Below are positions 44,045-53,664 of a stretch of DNA of 64,000 nucleotides, one piece after another. The position numbers and the translations under genes are program-made. Position 1 is the stretch's first letter. Every line of letters begins with the position of its first letter. The stretch spans positions 248,001 to 312,000 of the forward strand of contig NZ_JAVLVT010000001.1 in assembly GCF_031628175.1 (NCBI RefSeq). The letters run 5' to 3'. Source of the DNA: Lipingzhangella_A rawalii. Lineage in GTDB: Bacteria; Actinomycetota; Actinomycetes; Streptosporangiales; Streptosporangiaceae. The notes under the pieces were generated by a model that was not told the origin of the DNA, ran no database searches, and saw nothing but the letters and a program-made list of their open reading frames with translations.

Positions 44045-45934
44045 TCAGCCCTCCCGAACGGCGGGAACGAGCCGGGTGTGCCGTCGCCCCCCGGGCGCCG
44101 CGGTCACCCCTGTACCGGCGGTGACCAGGGGGTCGGCCCCCCACACGAGGGACACGTGGAGCTGGGCCCGGGTCAGCATAGTGTAGGCGAGGTCCGGTGG
44201 GAGCGGGCCCGTCCCCGGCGTGGGATCGACAACAGCAATCACGGCGGGCCAGCGCCCACCGTGCGCAACCGAGGTCGGGAACGCCCAGCCGTGCCGAAGC
44301 AGGGTGGAATCCTCGACGAACACGGGGCCGGCGGTTTCACTGGGCGAGGACCCCGCGCGGTCCCACCGCACCCACACGCCCGTGTCTGCGCATTCGTGCA
44401 CGGTCCCGCGTTCCCCCGCCGCACGACCTTCCGTGGCCCGCACCTGCACGACCCGGTCTCCCACGTCGAAGCCCCAGCAGGCCCCGGGGCCCGGGTTCAG
44501 CTGTGCCTTACACGCGGCATTGAGCGCCTCGGCACCACAGGATCCGGACCGTGCCACGGTTACCACCAGCGTGTCATCCGGATCCACCCCGAACGCCCGA
44601 GGGATGGAATCGGTCAACAGTTGCAGAGTGCGATGGGTGGCCTCGGCGGGAGAGGTAACCGTCACCGGGACCACCTCGTGTCCGGGGCTGGGTTCCGCGG
44701 GAACACGCCCTGCGAGCATCTCCAGGGCCACCCGGGCAAGGGGCTGGGGAGCGTCGGGCGTGCCAAGTTCGGCCACGGGGACGATGCCACTGGCCCGCAG
44801 ATCGGGGACCACCTGGCCCGGCCCCGGTGCGAAGCGCTCGTGTGGATCCGCGAGGAGCACGAGGTGGGTACCGTCCGCACAGGCGGTGACGAGCTCAGCG
44901 GCGGTGGTGGTATCCACGGCCATGGCGTCGGCAACGATGACGAGGTCAGCGGCCAATGCGGGTGACGCGGCCGTCGGAACCGCGGCCGTTCCTCCCGGGG
45001 ATGCTGGCGCTGACGGCTCGGGATCCAGCAGCTGTGCCAGCGGATACACCGAAACGGGGACGTCGTCCGGCAGTGATTCCGCCAGGGCCCGGGCGCTGGC
45101 GGCGAGCGGGGTGACGACGGTGGTCCGGCCCCCACCGGCGTGTGCGATATCCGCCGCCCCAGCGATGAACTGCACCTGGGCCGGCATGTGTGCCGCATGG
45201 GTCACAATCGACACCCCCCGCAGCGCCACCGTGATGAGCGCCGCCTCCACCTCGGGGGCGATGTCGACCGACAGGCGGGTGGCCGTCGCGGCTACCGTTT
45301 CCCGGGCAGTGAACGGGTCCATAATCGGCTCACTGGTGGCGATGAGCCGGTTGATTCCGGATGCGAGCTGGTCCTCGGATGCTGCCAGCTCCGGCAGCGC
45401 GAGGTAGGTCCGGTCCTGGTCGGTGGGGGCCTCGGCCTCCACAGCGGAGTCGTCTTCCGGTGTGTCGGCCGCCTCCGCCGCGTCCGTCCCCGCGTCAATG
45501 TCCTCGTCGGAGTGACTGCGGGCTGTGACCAGATTCCGGTCCAGCGCCTCCTGGACCGCCGCCTCCGGGCTGGTCACACCATGACCACGCAGCTGTGCGG
45601 ATACCTGCTCCTGGGGCAGAGCGGTGTGTCCCTGCCGGGTGGCCCGGACCAGAACATGCTGGACCAGGGCGGCGCGTCGTCGCGGATCCTCGGGCCGCAC
45701 CGGCCCGCTCTGCCCTGCCAGGTGTTGAGCGGCGTGGTCGGCCTGCTCCACCGTTACTCCCGGAAGCCGCAACAACAGCCACGGGTTGGCCGTGAGGTCC
45801 TCGGCCGCCGTGGCTCCCAGCGCCCGGTGGAGTCCGGGGGCGAGCGCCGGCGGCGCCCCCATTCGCTGGAGGACGGACACGATCGGGGCCACGGTCTGTG
45901 GGCTGGCATGCTGCGGGATACGTGACTCGGACAC
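44045..45934 (-). CDS. RecD2-like helicase homolog lacking ATPase motifs
   Basis: 629 aa. The N-terminal part has helix-hairpin-helix-like repeats as in RecD2 (PWLLLRLPGVTVEQADHAAQ), then a RecD/UvrD-type core. Where RecD has PGTGKTT the sequence reads THAAHMPAQ (245-253); where it has the DEAS box it reads DLVIVADAMAVD (330-341). The downstream LLADPHERFAPGPGQVVPDL matches helicase motif III and the C-terminal 2B-like domain (YTMLTRAQLHVSLVWG) is intact. GTG start 7 nt after TAGTCT (leaderless). It may be a DNA-binding or regulatory subunit rather than a motor. Confidence 0.75.
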   Translation of the reverse strand: MSESRIPQHASPQTVAPIVSVLQRMGAPPALAPGLHRALGATAAEDLTANPWLLLRLPGVTVEQADHAAQHLAGQSGPVRPEDPRRRAALVQHVLVRATRQGHTALPQEQVSAQLRGHGVTSPEAAVQEALDRNLVTARSHSDEDIDAGTDAAEAADTPEDDSAVEAEAPTDQDRTYLALPELAASEDQLASGINRLIATSEPIMDPFTARETVAATATRLSVDIAPEVEAALITVALRGVSIVTHAAHMPAQVQFIAGAADIAHAGGGRTTVVTPLAASARALAESLPDDVPVSVYPLAQLLDPEPSAPASPGGTAAVPTAASPALAADLVIVADAMAVDTTTAAELVTACADGTHLVLLADPHERFAPGPGQVVPDLRASGIVPVAELGTPDAPQPLARVALEMLAGRVPAEPSPGHEVVPVTVTSPAEATHRTLQLLTDSIPRAFGVDPDDTLVVTVARSGSCGAEALNAACKAQLNPGPGACWGFDVGDRVVQVRATEGRAAGERGTVHECADTGVWVRWDRAGSSPSETAGPVFVEDSTLLRHGWAFPTSVAHGGRWPAVIAVVDPTPGTGPLPPDLAYTMLTRAQLHVSLVWGADPLVTAGTGVTAAPGGRRHTRLVPAVREG

Positions 45935-46019
45935 ACCCCAGAGACTAGCGAGTCACCCGCCCTGCGCTCACCGCCCTCACCGCACCAGCCCGAGCGGCTC
46001 GGGTACGCGTGTGGGCTTC

Positions 46020-46985
46020 TCACGCCAACACCGGCCCCACCGCGTCGGCAGAGGCGTCATCCAGGGCGTCGCGGATCTCTCGGGGGAGGATCAGTGCCTC
46101 GCTGGCCAGCAGCTCCTCCAGCTGGGGCGCCGTGCGCGCCCCGACCGGGGTGGAGGCGACGTAGGGCTGGTCCCGAACCCAACTCAGTGCGACCGCGTGT
46201 GCCGACACCCCCAGGCCCCGGGCAGCCGTACACACGGACTCCACGATGCGTCGGCTTCGTTCGTCGAAGTACGGTTCGACGAAGGCGGCCATGTCCTCGG
46301 CCGCGCCGCGGGAGCCATCGGGGCGCCCGTCCCGGTACTTTCCCGTCAACACTCCCCGCCCCAGCGGCGACCAGGCAAGCAGGCCCGCCCCGGCGTCGGC
46401 CACCGCGGGCAGGAGGTCGGTCTCCACACGGCGGTTCACCAGCGAGTATTCCGTGCCAACCGAGATCACCGGGGTGCGTCCGGTTACGGCCCGCTGCCAG
46501 GTCGCGTACTTGGTGAACTGCCAGGCCGTGACATTCCCGACGCCGACGTAGCGCACCCGCCCGGACGCCACCGCCGTATCGAGTGCCGCCAGGGTTTCTT
46601 CCGTGGGCGTGTCCGGGTCGTACACGTGCACCTGCCACAGGTCGACGTGCTCGGTGCCCAGACGGGAGAGCGAGGCGTCCAGGGCGGCAAGTAGGTGCCG
46701 GCGGGATGTGTCCTGGGGTCGGTAGGCCTGAGGGCTGTGGCCGGCCTTCGTTCCGATGACCAGGTCCTCGCGGCGCGCCACCGTGTGCAGGAGGCGCCCC
46801 AGGATGCGCTCGCTGTCCCCTCCCGCGTAGATGTCGGCGGTGTCCACGAAGGTTCCACCAGCGTCCAGAAACGTCGCAACCTGGTGCGCCGCCTCCTCTT
46901 CGCCGGTGTCCTTTCCCCAGTTCATGGTGCCCAGTCCCAGCCGCGACACCCATAGACCCGACCCACCCAGCTGTCGCTGCTCCAT
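46020..46985 (-). CDS. Aldo/keto reductase
   Basis: 321 aa TIM-barrel NADPH oxidoreductase. GLWVSRLGLGTMNWGKDTG opens the family; catalytic Asp and Tyr lie in FVDTADIYAGG, the Lys in VIGTKAGHSP, and the His in LWQVHVYDPD. ATG 46985 is 7 nt after TACGCT (leaderless); the upstream 111 codons are rejected because they carry the divergent promoter. It heads away from the histidine phosphatase/DUF3090/SCO1664 cluster, with which it is often found in actinomycetes. Confidence 0.9.
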   Translation of the reverse strand: MEQRQLGGSGLWVSRLGLGTMNWGKDTGEEEAAHQVATFLDAGGTFVDTADIYAGGDSERILGRLLHTVARREDLVIGTKAGHSPQAYRPQDTSRRHLLAALDASLSRLGTEHVDLWQVHVYDPDTPTEETLAALDTAVASGRVRYVGVGNVTAWQFTKYATWQRAVTGRTPVISVGTEYSLVNRRVETDLLPAVADAGAGLLAWSPLGRGVLTGKYRDGRPDGSRGAAEDMAAFVEPYFDERSRRIVESVCTAARGLGVSAHAVALSWVRDQPYVASTPVGARTAPQLEELLASEALILPREIRDALDDASADAVGPVLA

Positions 46986-47064
46986 GTCGCGGAGCGTACC
47001 CGGAATCGATGCGCAGGCGGGGGAAGCACGCCCCGGAACTGGCATGACGATAGGATCGCCGAAC

Positions 47065-47190
47065 ATGGACTGTGCGTACCCCTCACGGACCGGTGGCCGT
47101 GAGACCGAGGTGGTATTCGCCCCCCGGGGAGCCGAGGTGCCTGCGATCTGGCGCCACGTGGCCGGACTCCTGGCGCGGGGGCCGCGGTGA
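47065..47190 (+). CDS. 41-residue peptide translationally coupled to the histidine phosphatase
   Basis: ATG at 47065 lies 8 nt after TAGGAT, a leaderless start, and the frame (MDCAYPSRTGGRETEVVFAP, then IWRHVAGLLARGPR) ends with its TGA inside the GTGA that starts the next gene. The arrangement means ribosomes starting on the leaderless message would reach the phosphatase start by termination-reinitiation. The phosphatase GTG itself has no good Shine-Dalgarno. Peptide function unknown. Confidence 0.55.
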   Translation: MDCAYPSRTGGRETEVVFAPRGAEVPAIWRHVAGLLARGPR

Positions 47191-47918
47191 CGGGTTCCGC
47201 CACCGTGCTGCTCGTACGGCACGGATCCACGACCGAAACCGGTGCCCGGCTCACCGGGAGAAGACCCGGCATTGGCCTGGACGAGCGTGGCCGGGGCCAG
47301 GCCACGCGGCTCGCTCAACGCCTCGCTCCACTACAGCTGAACGCCGTCGTGTCCAGCCCCCTGCAACGCTGTCGTGAGACGGCCGAAGCCATTCGGGCCG
47401 CGCAACCTGCCGAGTCCGGTGTGGAAAACGTGCGCACAGACCCGGAACTCATCGAGTGTGACTACGGCGACTGGACCGGGAAACTCCTGGTGGACCTGGT
47501 GGACGAGCCCGCCTGGCACACGGTCCAGCACCATGCCAGTGCCGCACGCTTTCCCGGCGGGGAGGGGCTCGCCGAGGTTGCCCACCGTGCTACCCGGGCT
47601 GTGCGCGATCACATCGAGCGACTCCTCGACACCCACCAGCACCCGGTGCTGCTGGTATGCAGTCACGGCGACGTTATCAAGGCCGTTCTCGCCGACGCGC
47701 TGGGCATGCACCTCGACCTGTTCCAGCGCATCCAGGCCGATCCCTGTTCGCTCAGCGCGATCCGCTACACCTCGGGGCGTCCGTTCGTACTCCGACTCAA
47801 CGACTGTGGCGAAACCCTGGTCGGTCTCGTCCCGCGCGGTGAGTACCCGAGGATCGACGACACGGATGCGGTCGTGGGAGGCGGCGGTGGCGGCGAGGCC
47901 GAGAACCCGCGAGTATGA
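47187..47918 (+). CDS. Histidine phosphatase family protein (MSMEG_4193 type)
   Basis: 243 aa. The phosphate-binding LLVRHGSTTETGARLTG contains the catalytic RHG, ECDYGDWTGK supplies the acid, and LVCSHGDVIKAVLADALGMH the second His. This actinobacterial branch sits next to DUF3090 and SCO1664-family genes. The substrate is unknown; phosphosugar or nucleotide phosphatase activity is usual for the superfamily. It ends with a Gly-rich tail (VVGGGGGGEAEN). Confidence 0.92.
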   Translation: MTGSATVLLVRHGSTTETGARLTGRRPGIGLDERGRGQATRLAQRLAPLQLNAVVSSPLQRCRETAEAIRAAQPAESGVENVRTDPELIECDYGDWTGKLLVDLVDEPAWHTVQHHASAARFPGGEGLAEVAHRATRAVRDHIERLLDTHQHPVLLVCSHGDVIKAVLADALGMHLDLFQRIQADPCSLSAIRYTSGRPFVLRLNDCGETLVGLVPRGEYPRIDDTDAVVGGGGGGEAENPRV

Positions 47919-48000
47919 CAGCAGGACACTGACCACGCGCACCGGCGTCGCACTGTGTGCATGGATCGCGACGCGGCCGTCGATCATCTAGGGTGCTCAC

Positions 48001-48567
48001 ATGCCCGTCTTTCAGTTCGATCCGCCCGAACGCTTCGTGGCCGGAACCGTGGGACAACCCGGAGAGCGCGCCTTCTTCCTCCAGGCAACCGGTGGCGGCC
48101 GTGTCACCAGTGTTGCGCTGGAGAAACAGCAGGTTGCTGCCCTGGCGGAACGCGTCGAGGAACTCCTGAACGAGGTCCGCGAGCGTTTCGGTGCCCTTCC
48201 CGACGAGGAGGCCGAACTGGAGCCGGACGAGGATCCCCTGGAACTGCCGATCGAGCAGGATTTCCAGGTCGGCACGATGGCACTGGCCTGGGACCAGGAT
48301 ACGGGGCGGGTCATCATCGAGGCCCAGGAGCTCAGCGAGGAGTCTGCGGAGGAGGACGCCGAGGAGAGCGTCTTCGCTGAGGAGGGGCCCCAGCTGCGCG
48401 ATGTCCTGCGTGTGCACCTCACCCCGGCGGCGGCACGCGCTTTCGCCAAGCGCGCCATGCGGGTGGTGGCGGCCGGCCGCCCCACCTGCCCCCTGTGTGG
48501 CCAGGCCCTCGACCCAAGCGGCCACGTGTGTCCACGGCAGAACGGCCATAAGCGCCTGGTTCTGTAG
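48001..48567 (+). CDS. DUF3090 family protein
   Basis: 188 aa. Opens VFQFDPPERFVAGTVGQPGE with TGGGRVTSVALEKQQV, matching DUF3090; an acidic middle follows (EESAEEDAEESVFAEEG), and the C-terminus has two CxxC-like pairs (PTCPLCGQALD and GHVCPRQNGHKR) that could bind zinc. ATG is 6 nt after TAGGGT without Shine-Dalgarno, so leaderless. No biochemical function is known to me. It is always described with the phosphatase and the SCO1664-type gene, here 11 nt downstream. Confidence 0.92.
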   Translation: MPVFQFDPPERFVAGTVGQPGERAFFLQATGGGRVTSVALEKQQVAALAERVEELLNEVRERFGALPDEEAELEPDEDPLELPIEQDFQVGTMALAWDQDTGRVIIEAQELSEESAEEDAEESVFAEEGPQLRDVLRVHLTPAAARAFAKRAMRVVAAGRPTCPLCGQALDPSGHVCPRQNGHKRLVL

Positions 48568-48578
48568 CCGAGGCGACC

Positions 48579-49337
48579 ATGTCCTTGCCCCGCGACAACC
48601 AGTACCCCGCTGCGACGGAGGCGCTCCAACTGCTGCGTACGGGGGAACTGGACGTGGTCGGGCGCCTGGCAGTGGCGTCCAACGCCACGCTGTACTGTGA
48701 CGTGCGTGCGCCTGAGACGGGAACGGTCGCCGCGCACTGCGTCTACAAGCCGGTGGCGGGGGAACGTCCACTGTGGGATTTCCCGCAGGGAAGCCTCGCC
48801 GGCCGCGAGGTAGCCGCCTACGCGGTCTCCGAAGCTCTCGGGTGGCGCGTGGTGCCCCCCACGGTGTATCGGAGCGGACCATACGGCCCCGGGATGTGCC
48901 AGTGGTGGATCGACGGTGATCCCGAGGTGGACCTGGTCGAGCTCTCCCGGGACACCCAGAGTCCGGGGCTACGTCGTATGGCGGTGTTCGACGCGGTGAT
49001 CAACAATGCGGACCGCAAGATCGGACATCTACTGCCGGTTCCGTGCGGGCACCTGTACGGCTGTGATCACGGGCTGTCCTTCGCCGTGCCGGACAAGCTG
49101 CGGACGGTTCTGTGGCAGTGGCAGGGTGCACAGCTGCCCCCCGACGTCCTCGACGACCTCCGGCGGCTGGAGGCCCAGCTTCGGGATTCGGGGAGTCCGC
49201 TGGCGCGGTGTCTGGCCGAGTACCTGAGTCCAGCCGAGCGACGTGCCACCCTGCATCGGGTCATGACCCTGCGGATACAGGGCGTGCATCCATCCCCCCA
49301 ACCGGACTGGCCATCGATACCGTGGCCACCGGTGTAG
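48579..49337 (+). CDS. SCO1664 family protein (PI3/PI4-kinase-like fold)
   Basis: 252 aa. CVYKPVAGERPLWDFPQGSL has the ATP-site Lys, MAVFDAVINNADRKIGHLL is the catalytic loop (D-x3-N-N-x-D), and YGCDHGLSF the metal-binding DHG, the set seen in bacterial phosphatidylinositol-kinase-like proteins. The ATG follows GAGGCGACC, 11 nt after the DUF3090 stop. The target (lipid, protein or small molecule) is unknown. The convergent ctpE-like gene begins its 3' end 28 nt away. Confidence 0.9.
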   Translation: MSLPRDNQYPAATEALQLLRTGELDVVGRLAVASNATLYCDVRAPETGTVAAHCVYKPVAGERPLWDFPQGSLAGREVAAYAVSEALGWRVVPPTVYRSGPYGPGMCQWWIDGDPEVDLVELSRDTQSPGLRRMAVFDAVINNADRKIGHLLPVPCGHLYGCDHGLSFAVPDKLRTVLWQWQGAQLPPDVLDDLRRLEAQLRDSGSPLARCLAEYLSPAERRATLHRVMTLRIQGVHPSPQPDWPSIPWPPV

Positions 49338-49365
49338 TCGACAGCGCTGGCGCGACAGCTCGGAG

Positions 49366-51927
49366 TCAACGTGCCGGCGTCGTGACCTGGTCCGCGCTCG
49401 TCTGTGGGAGCGAGGTGTCCGGCGTAGCGGCGCCTCGATGCAGGAACCGGTCCAGCCACCGGTCATCGGCGATGCGGATGACTGTGATCCACGCCGCCGC
49501 AATCACAGCAACGACGAGAGCTATGGTGACCTTGGTGGGATCGCTGGGGTCGAGAGCGAAGAACTCCTGGGCCGGCGGGACCATCATCACGGCCACCAGC
49601 AGTCCGCCCATACTCGCCACCAGGACGACCTTCCACCACACATAGGGTTTCGCCACCAGCAGAAGCACCCACATGGTCACGACACTGAGCGTGATCACGG
49701 CTGCCGTGCGATCGGTCAGGTCGGGAGGGGTGCCGTCCCCCAGCACCAGAAGGTAGGTCGTTGTGGTGGCGATTCCAGCGAGTAGGCCCGCCGGAATCGC
49801 CAATCGCAGGGTGCGGGAGACGAAACCCGGACGGGCCCGTTCCCGGTTGGGAGCCAGTGCCAGAAAGAACGCCGGTATTCCGAAGGTGAGCGCGTTGATC
49901 AGGGTGGCGTGCCGGGGAAAGAACGGGTAGGCCACTCCGAGTAGTCCGACCACCGTTGCGACCGTGACCGAGTAGACGGTTTTGGTCAGAAACAGGGTGG
50001 CGACCCGTTCGATGTTTCCGATGACGCGGCGACCTTCCGCCACGATGCGGGGTAGCGCTGCGAAGCGGTTGTTCAGTAGGACGATCTGTGCGACGGAACG
50101 GGCTGCGGGGCTTCCCGAGCCCATAGCGATCCCGACGTCGGCCTCCTTCAATGCCAGGACATCGTTGACGCCGTCCCCGGTCATCGCGACCGTGTGGCCC
50201 CGACCGTGTAGGGCGCGAACGAGGCTGCGCTTGCCCTCGGGGGACACGCGTCCGAATGCCGCCGCCGACGTCGTCTGGTCCGCGAGTGCCTGCGGATCTG
50301 TTGCCAGGTGTTGCGCATCGATGGCCCGGTGCCGGACCAGGTTCAACTCTCGGGCCACTGCCCCGACGGAGGCGGGCGTGTCCCCGGAGACGATCTTGAC
50401 GTCCACGTCCTGGTCGGTGAAGTAGGCGACCGTGTCGCGGGCGTCTGCCCGAAGTCGTTGTTCCAGCACGACGAGGGCGTAGGGACGGACCTCGGGGAGG
50501 GGCTCGTGGGGATCCGGCCGATCCCCCGCCTGTGCGAGCAGAAGCACCCGAGCGCCCCGACCAGCGATTTCGTCGGCCGTGGCGAGGATCTCGGCGGGGT
50601 CCCTGCCCTGCGCGGATCCAGCATGGTTCAGTACAACCTCGGGTGCACCGAGAATCCAGTGGTGCTCACCCTCGTCGTGCGCGAAACTGACTCCGCTCCA
50701 CTTCCGGGCTGACGAGAAGGGGGCCTGGGAAACGACCGGCCACGGTGGTGGCGGTGGACAGCCGGCGGCGATTGCGGCCATGCTCTGGTTCGGTCGCGGG
50801 TCACTGGCAGCGAGGGCGGACAGCACGTCCACCGCCTCGACCTCGGCCGGCGCCGAACCGAGGGGTGCGGTCGGTAGGGTTCGCACCTCCCGCAGCCGCA
50901 TCCCCGGCTCGGTCAGGGTTCCGGTCTTGTCCGCACAGATGACATCCACCCGGGCGAGCCCCTCGATGGCCGGGAGTTCCTCCACCAGGCAGCCACGACG
51001 CCCCAGCCGAACCACCCCCACGGCCAGGGCGATGCTCACCAGCAGGACCAGCCCTTCGGGGATCATCGTGACCAGTGCCGCCACCATGCCGCGTAGAGCG
51101 TCGGCGAAGGCCGGGGAGACCAGGTCCAACCCCAGGTAGGAAGCCAGGCCGGACAGTTCCGCCTGCGTGGCGGCGTGTCCCGCGTCTGCGCTGCGCACCA
51201 GCTGGCTGTAGATCAGGAGGCCACCGACCGGGATCAGCAGCCAGGTGATCCAGCGCAGGATGCGGTCGATCCCCTCGCGGAGTTCGGAGCGCACCAGCGT
51301 GAAGCGACTGGCCGCCTCGGTGAGCCGTGCAGCGTAGGAGTCGCGGCCCACGCGGGTGGCTCGAAGGCGAGCTCGACCGGCAACCACGTAGCTCCCGGAG
51401 AGCACGTCATCTCCGGGACGCTTCCGCACGGGCTCGGCCTCACCGGTCAGGAGGGACTCGTCGACCTCCAACCCCACGGCGGACACGACCACACCGTCCA
51501 CCACGGCCTGGTCGCCCAGCGCGAAGTCGATGACGTCGTCGACGACGATCTCCCGGGTGGAGACGTCGCGCAGTTCGCCGTCCCGGAGTACACGTGGTCG
51601 GGTGGCGTTGATGATGGCCAGCCGGTCCAGAGTGCGCTTCGCCCGGAGTTCCTGAACGATGCCGATCAGCGTGTTGATGACGATGACGAGTGCGAACAAG
51701 CCGTCCTGGACCGGACCGATGATCGCGATGATTCCGAACAGGACCGCGATCAGGGCGTTGATCCGTGTGAAGACGTTGGCTCGGATGATCTGGACCAGAC
51801 TGCGACTGGCACGCAATGGAACGTCGTTGCTGAGTCCCTGCGCCTGACGGTGGGCAACCTCGGCAGCAGTGAGGCCCGTGAGCTCGGACACGACGGGAGC
51901 GTCCCGCCCACCGACGGCCTCGTCCAT
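49366..51927 (-). CDS. Cation-translocating P-type ATPase, CtpE-like
   Basis: 853 aa. Actuator loop DESLLTGEAEPV (about 157-168), phosphorylation site CADKTGTLTE (Asp333), MTGDGVNDVLALKEADVGIA hinge, and TMIPEGLVLLVSIALAVGVV at helix 4. The overall length and the GLVLL motif match mycobacterial CtpE, described as a calcium importer involved in cell-surface integrity, so calcium is the first guess. There is no N-terminal metal-binding domain. The stretch of prolines (CPPPPPWPVVS) in the nucleotide-binding domain is unusual. Confidence 0.9.
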   Translation of the reverse strand: MDEAVGGRDAPVVSELTGLTAAEVAHRQAQGLSNDVPLRASRSLVQIIRANVFTRINALIAVLFGIIAIIGPVQDGLFALVIVINTLIGIVQELRAKRTLDRLAIINATRPRVLRDGELRDVSTREIVVDDVIDFALGDQAVVDGVVVSAVGLEVDESLLTGEAEPVRKRPGDDVLSGSYVVAGRARLRATRVGRDSYAARLTEAASRFTLVRSELREGIDRILRWITWLLIPVGGLLIYSQLVRSADAGHAATQAELSGLASYLGLDLVSPAFADALRGMVAALVTMIPEGLVLLVSIALAVGVVRLGRRGCLVEELPAIEGLARVDVICADKTGTLTEPGMRLREVRTLPTAPLGSAPAEVEAVDVLSALAASDPRPNQSMAAIAAGCPPPPPWPVVSQAPFSSARKWSGVSFAHDEGEHHWILGAPEVVLNHAGSAQGRDPAEILATADEIAGRGARVLLLAQAGDRPDPHEPLPEVRPYALVVLEQRLRADARDTVAYFTDQDVDVKIVSGDTPASVGAVARELNLVRHRAIDAQHLATDPQALADQTTSAAAFGRVSPEGKRSLVRALHGRGHTVAMTGDGVNDVLALKEADVGIAMGSGSPAARSVAQIVLLNNRFAALPRIVAEGRRVIGNIERVATLFLTKTVYSVTVATVVGLLGVAYPFFPRHATLINALTFGIPAFFLALAPNRERARPGFVSRTLRLAIPAGLLAGIATTTTYLLVLGDGTPPDLTDRTAAVITLSVVTMWVLLLVAKPYVWWKVVLVASMGGLLVAVMMVPPAQEFFALDPSDPTKVTIALVVAVIAAAWITVIRIADDRWLDRFLHRGAATPDTSLPQTSADQVTTPAR

Positions 51928-52134
51928 GCAGCCCCTCTCGCCTGGTCGTCAAGCCACAGGCTAATCGAGAACATCGCCTGCCGGTACAGGTGCGGTGCGG
52001 CTGGGGATACGGTCCGCAGTATCGTTTCCTGGGTTCCCGGCCCACAGCCACGACAGGCGGTGACACCGAACGGAAGGTCGAGAGGTCGAGGTCCCGCGGT
52101 AAACCCGAGCGGTATCCCGACCGTCCCCAACGGC

Positions 52135-52356
52135 GTGAGGCAGCACAGATCCGACGTCTCCGGCACCGACCCGCCTGTGGGACCCGGGCGGGACATCTCC
52201 CGATGCTGGACCAGGGCCACCTACTGGCTGATGTATGCGGTCGCGGTCGCTGCTGCCTGGGTGCACTGGCAGAGTGGGAGCCATGCCCTGGCGTTTGGCT
52301 GTGCGGTCGTCGCGGCGCTGGGCGCCTGGTTCATCGCCCGGGAACGGGGCCGCTGA
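52135..52356 (+). CDS. Possible small membrane protein upstream of mshC, 73 aa
   Basis: A frame ending at 52356 has two hydrophobic helices (YWLMYAVAVAAAWVHW and LAFGCAVVAALGAWFIA). The GTG at 52135 is the nearest start but lacks a strong ribosome site; the upstream in-frame region is lower quality, and a basic-looking alternative frame overlaps it, so the start or even the frame may be disturbed. Its stop is 63 nt before mshC. Confidence 0.4.
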   Translation: MRQHRSDVSGTDPPVGPGRDISRCWTRATYWLMYAVAVAAAWVHWQSGSHALAFGCAVVAALGAWFIARERGR

Positions 52357-52419
52357 GGCGGGGGCGGTTCGTGGGATGTCGGGCGATTTCGGGGCGTGGG
52401 GGCGGATATTCTGGGATCC

Positions 52420-53664
52420 ATGCGCTCTTGGTCCGCGGCCAACCCGCCCCGTCTGCCGGGAGCAGGTAGCCCACTCCTGCTGCACGACAGTGTCACCGGA
52501 ACCCGACGTGCGGCTCCTCCCGGGCCTGCGGCACGCATGTACGTCTGTGGCATCACTCCCTATGACGCGACCCACGTTGGCCACGCCTTCACCTACGTCA
52601 CCTTTGATCTGGTCAATCGCGTGTGGCGGGATGCGGGATTGCGCGTCGACTACGTGCAGAACGTCACCGACGTGGACGATCCGCTGCTGGAGCGTGCGCA
52701 CGCCCAGGGGGAGGATTGGCGGGAGCTCGCCCAACGGGAGATCGAAGTTTACCGTGCCGACATGAGTGCTCTGGGGGTGCTTCCGCCCCGAGCGTTCGTG
52801 GGTGTGGTGGAGTCCGTGTCGTTGATCGCCGATCTTGTCGAGCGGATCCGGCGGGCGGGTGCCGCCTACGAGGTGGACGGGGACGTCTATTTCTCGGTGG
52901 CCGCGGCGGACCGATTCGGTTCGGTGAGTGGGCTGGACCGGGCCACCATGCTCCGGTTGTTCGGGGAACGTGGCGGGGATCCGCAGCGTCCCGGAAAGAA
53001 GGATCCTCTGGACTGGCTACTGTGGCGTGCCGAGCGGCCGGGGGAGCCGGCGTGGGACAGTCCCCTGGGGCGGGGGCGGCCCGGGTGGCACGTCGAGTGC
53101 AGTGCGATCTCCCTCAACGAGTTGGGTTCCGCCTTCGATCTCAACGGGGGTGGGGACGACCTTGTGTTCCCGCACCACGAGATGGGGGCAGCGGAGGCAC
53201 GGGCAGCCACGCCGGGTGGTGCGGCACGCGCCTACACGCACGTCGGTGCCGTGGGCCTGCACGGTGCGAAGATGTCCAAGTCCCTGGGAAACCTGGTGTT
53301 CGTCTCGGCCCTGCGGCGGCAGGGAGCCGACCCCATGGCGGTGCGGCTGGCTCTCCTCGCACATCACTACCGCAGTTCCTGGGACTGGACGGAGGACGGG
53401 CTCACGGCGGCGACCCATCGTCTGCGACGGTGGCGGTCCGCGGTTTCCCTGGCCAGTGGTCCGGATGCGGCCCCGGTGTTGGCGCAGGTTCGGGCGGCTC
53501 TCGCAGACGATCTCGACACGCCGACAGCCCTGGCGGCCGTGGACCGGTGGGTGGACCAAGCACTGGCCACTCCGGAGCAGGACACCGCCACAGCTGGGGC
53601 GGGCGCGGACCATCCACCCCTCGTCCGTGACACCGTGGCGGCCCTGCTGGGCGTGCACCTGTAG
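52420..53664 (+). CDS. mshC: Cysteine:GlcN-Ins ligase MshC (mycothiol biosynthesis)
   Basis: 414 aa class I ligase that joins cysteine to glucosaminyl-inositol, the third step of mycothiol synthesis. It resembles cysteinyl-tRNA synthetase but is shorter. YVCGITPYDATHVGHAFTY has the zinc Cys43 and the HIGH-like HVGH (52-55); HVECSA and HHEMGAAEA give other zinc ligands; KMSKS is at 284-288. ITPYDATHVGHA distinguishes MshC from CysS. ATG is 7 nt after TATTCT (leaderless). Confidence 0.95.
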   Translation: MRSWSAANPPRLPGAGSPLLLHDSVTGTRRAAPPGPAARMYVCGITPYDATHVGHAFTYVTFDLVNRVWRDAGLRVDYVQNVTDVDDPLLERAHAQGEDWRELAQREIEVYRADMSALGVLPPRAFVGVVESVSLIADLVERIRRAGAAYEVDGDVYFSVAAADRFGSVSGLDRATMLRLFGERGGDPQRPGKKDPLDWLLWRAERPGEPAWDSPLGRGRPGWHVECSAISLNELGSAFDLNGGGDDLVFPHHEMGAAEARAATPGGAARAYTHVGAVGLHGAKMSKSLGNLVFVSALRRQGADPMAVRLALLAHHYRSSWDWTEDGLTAATHRLRRWRSAVSLASGPDAAPVLAQVRAALADDLDTPTALAAVDRWVDQALATPEQDTATAGAGADHPPLVRDTVAALLGVHL

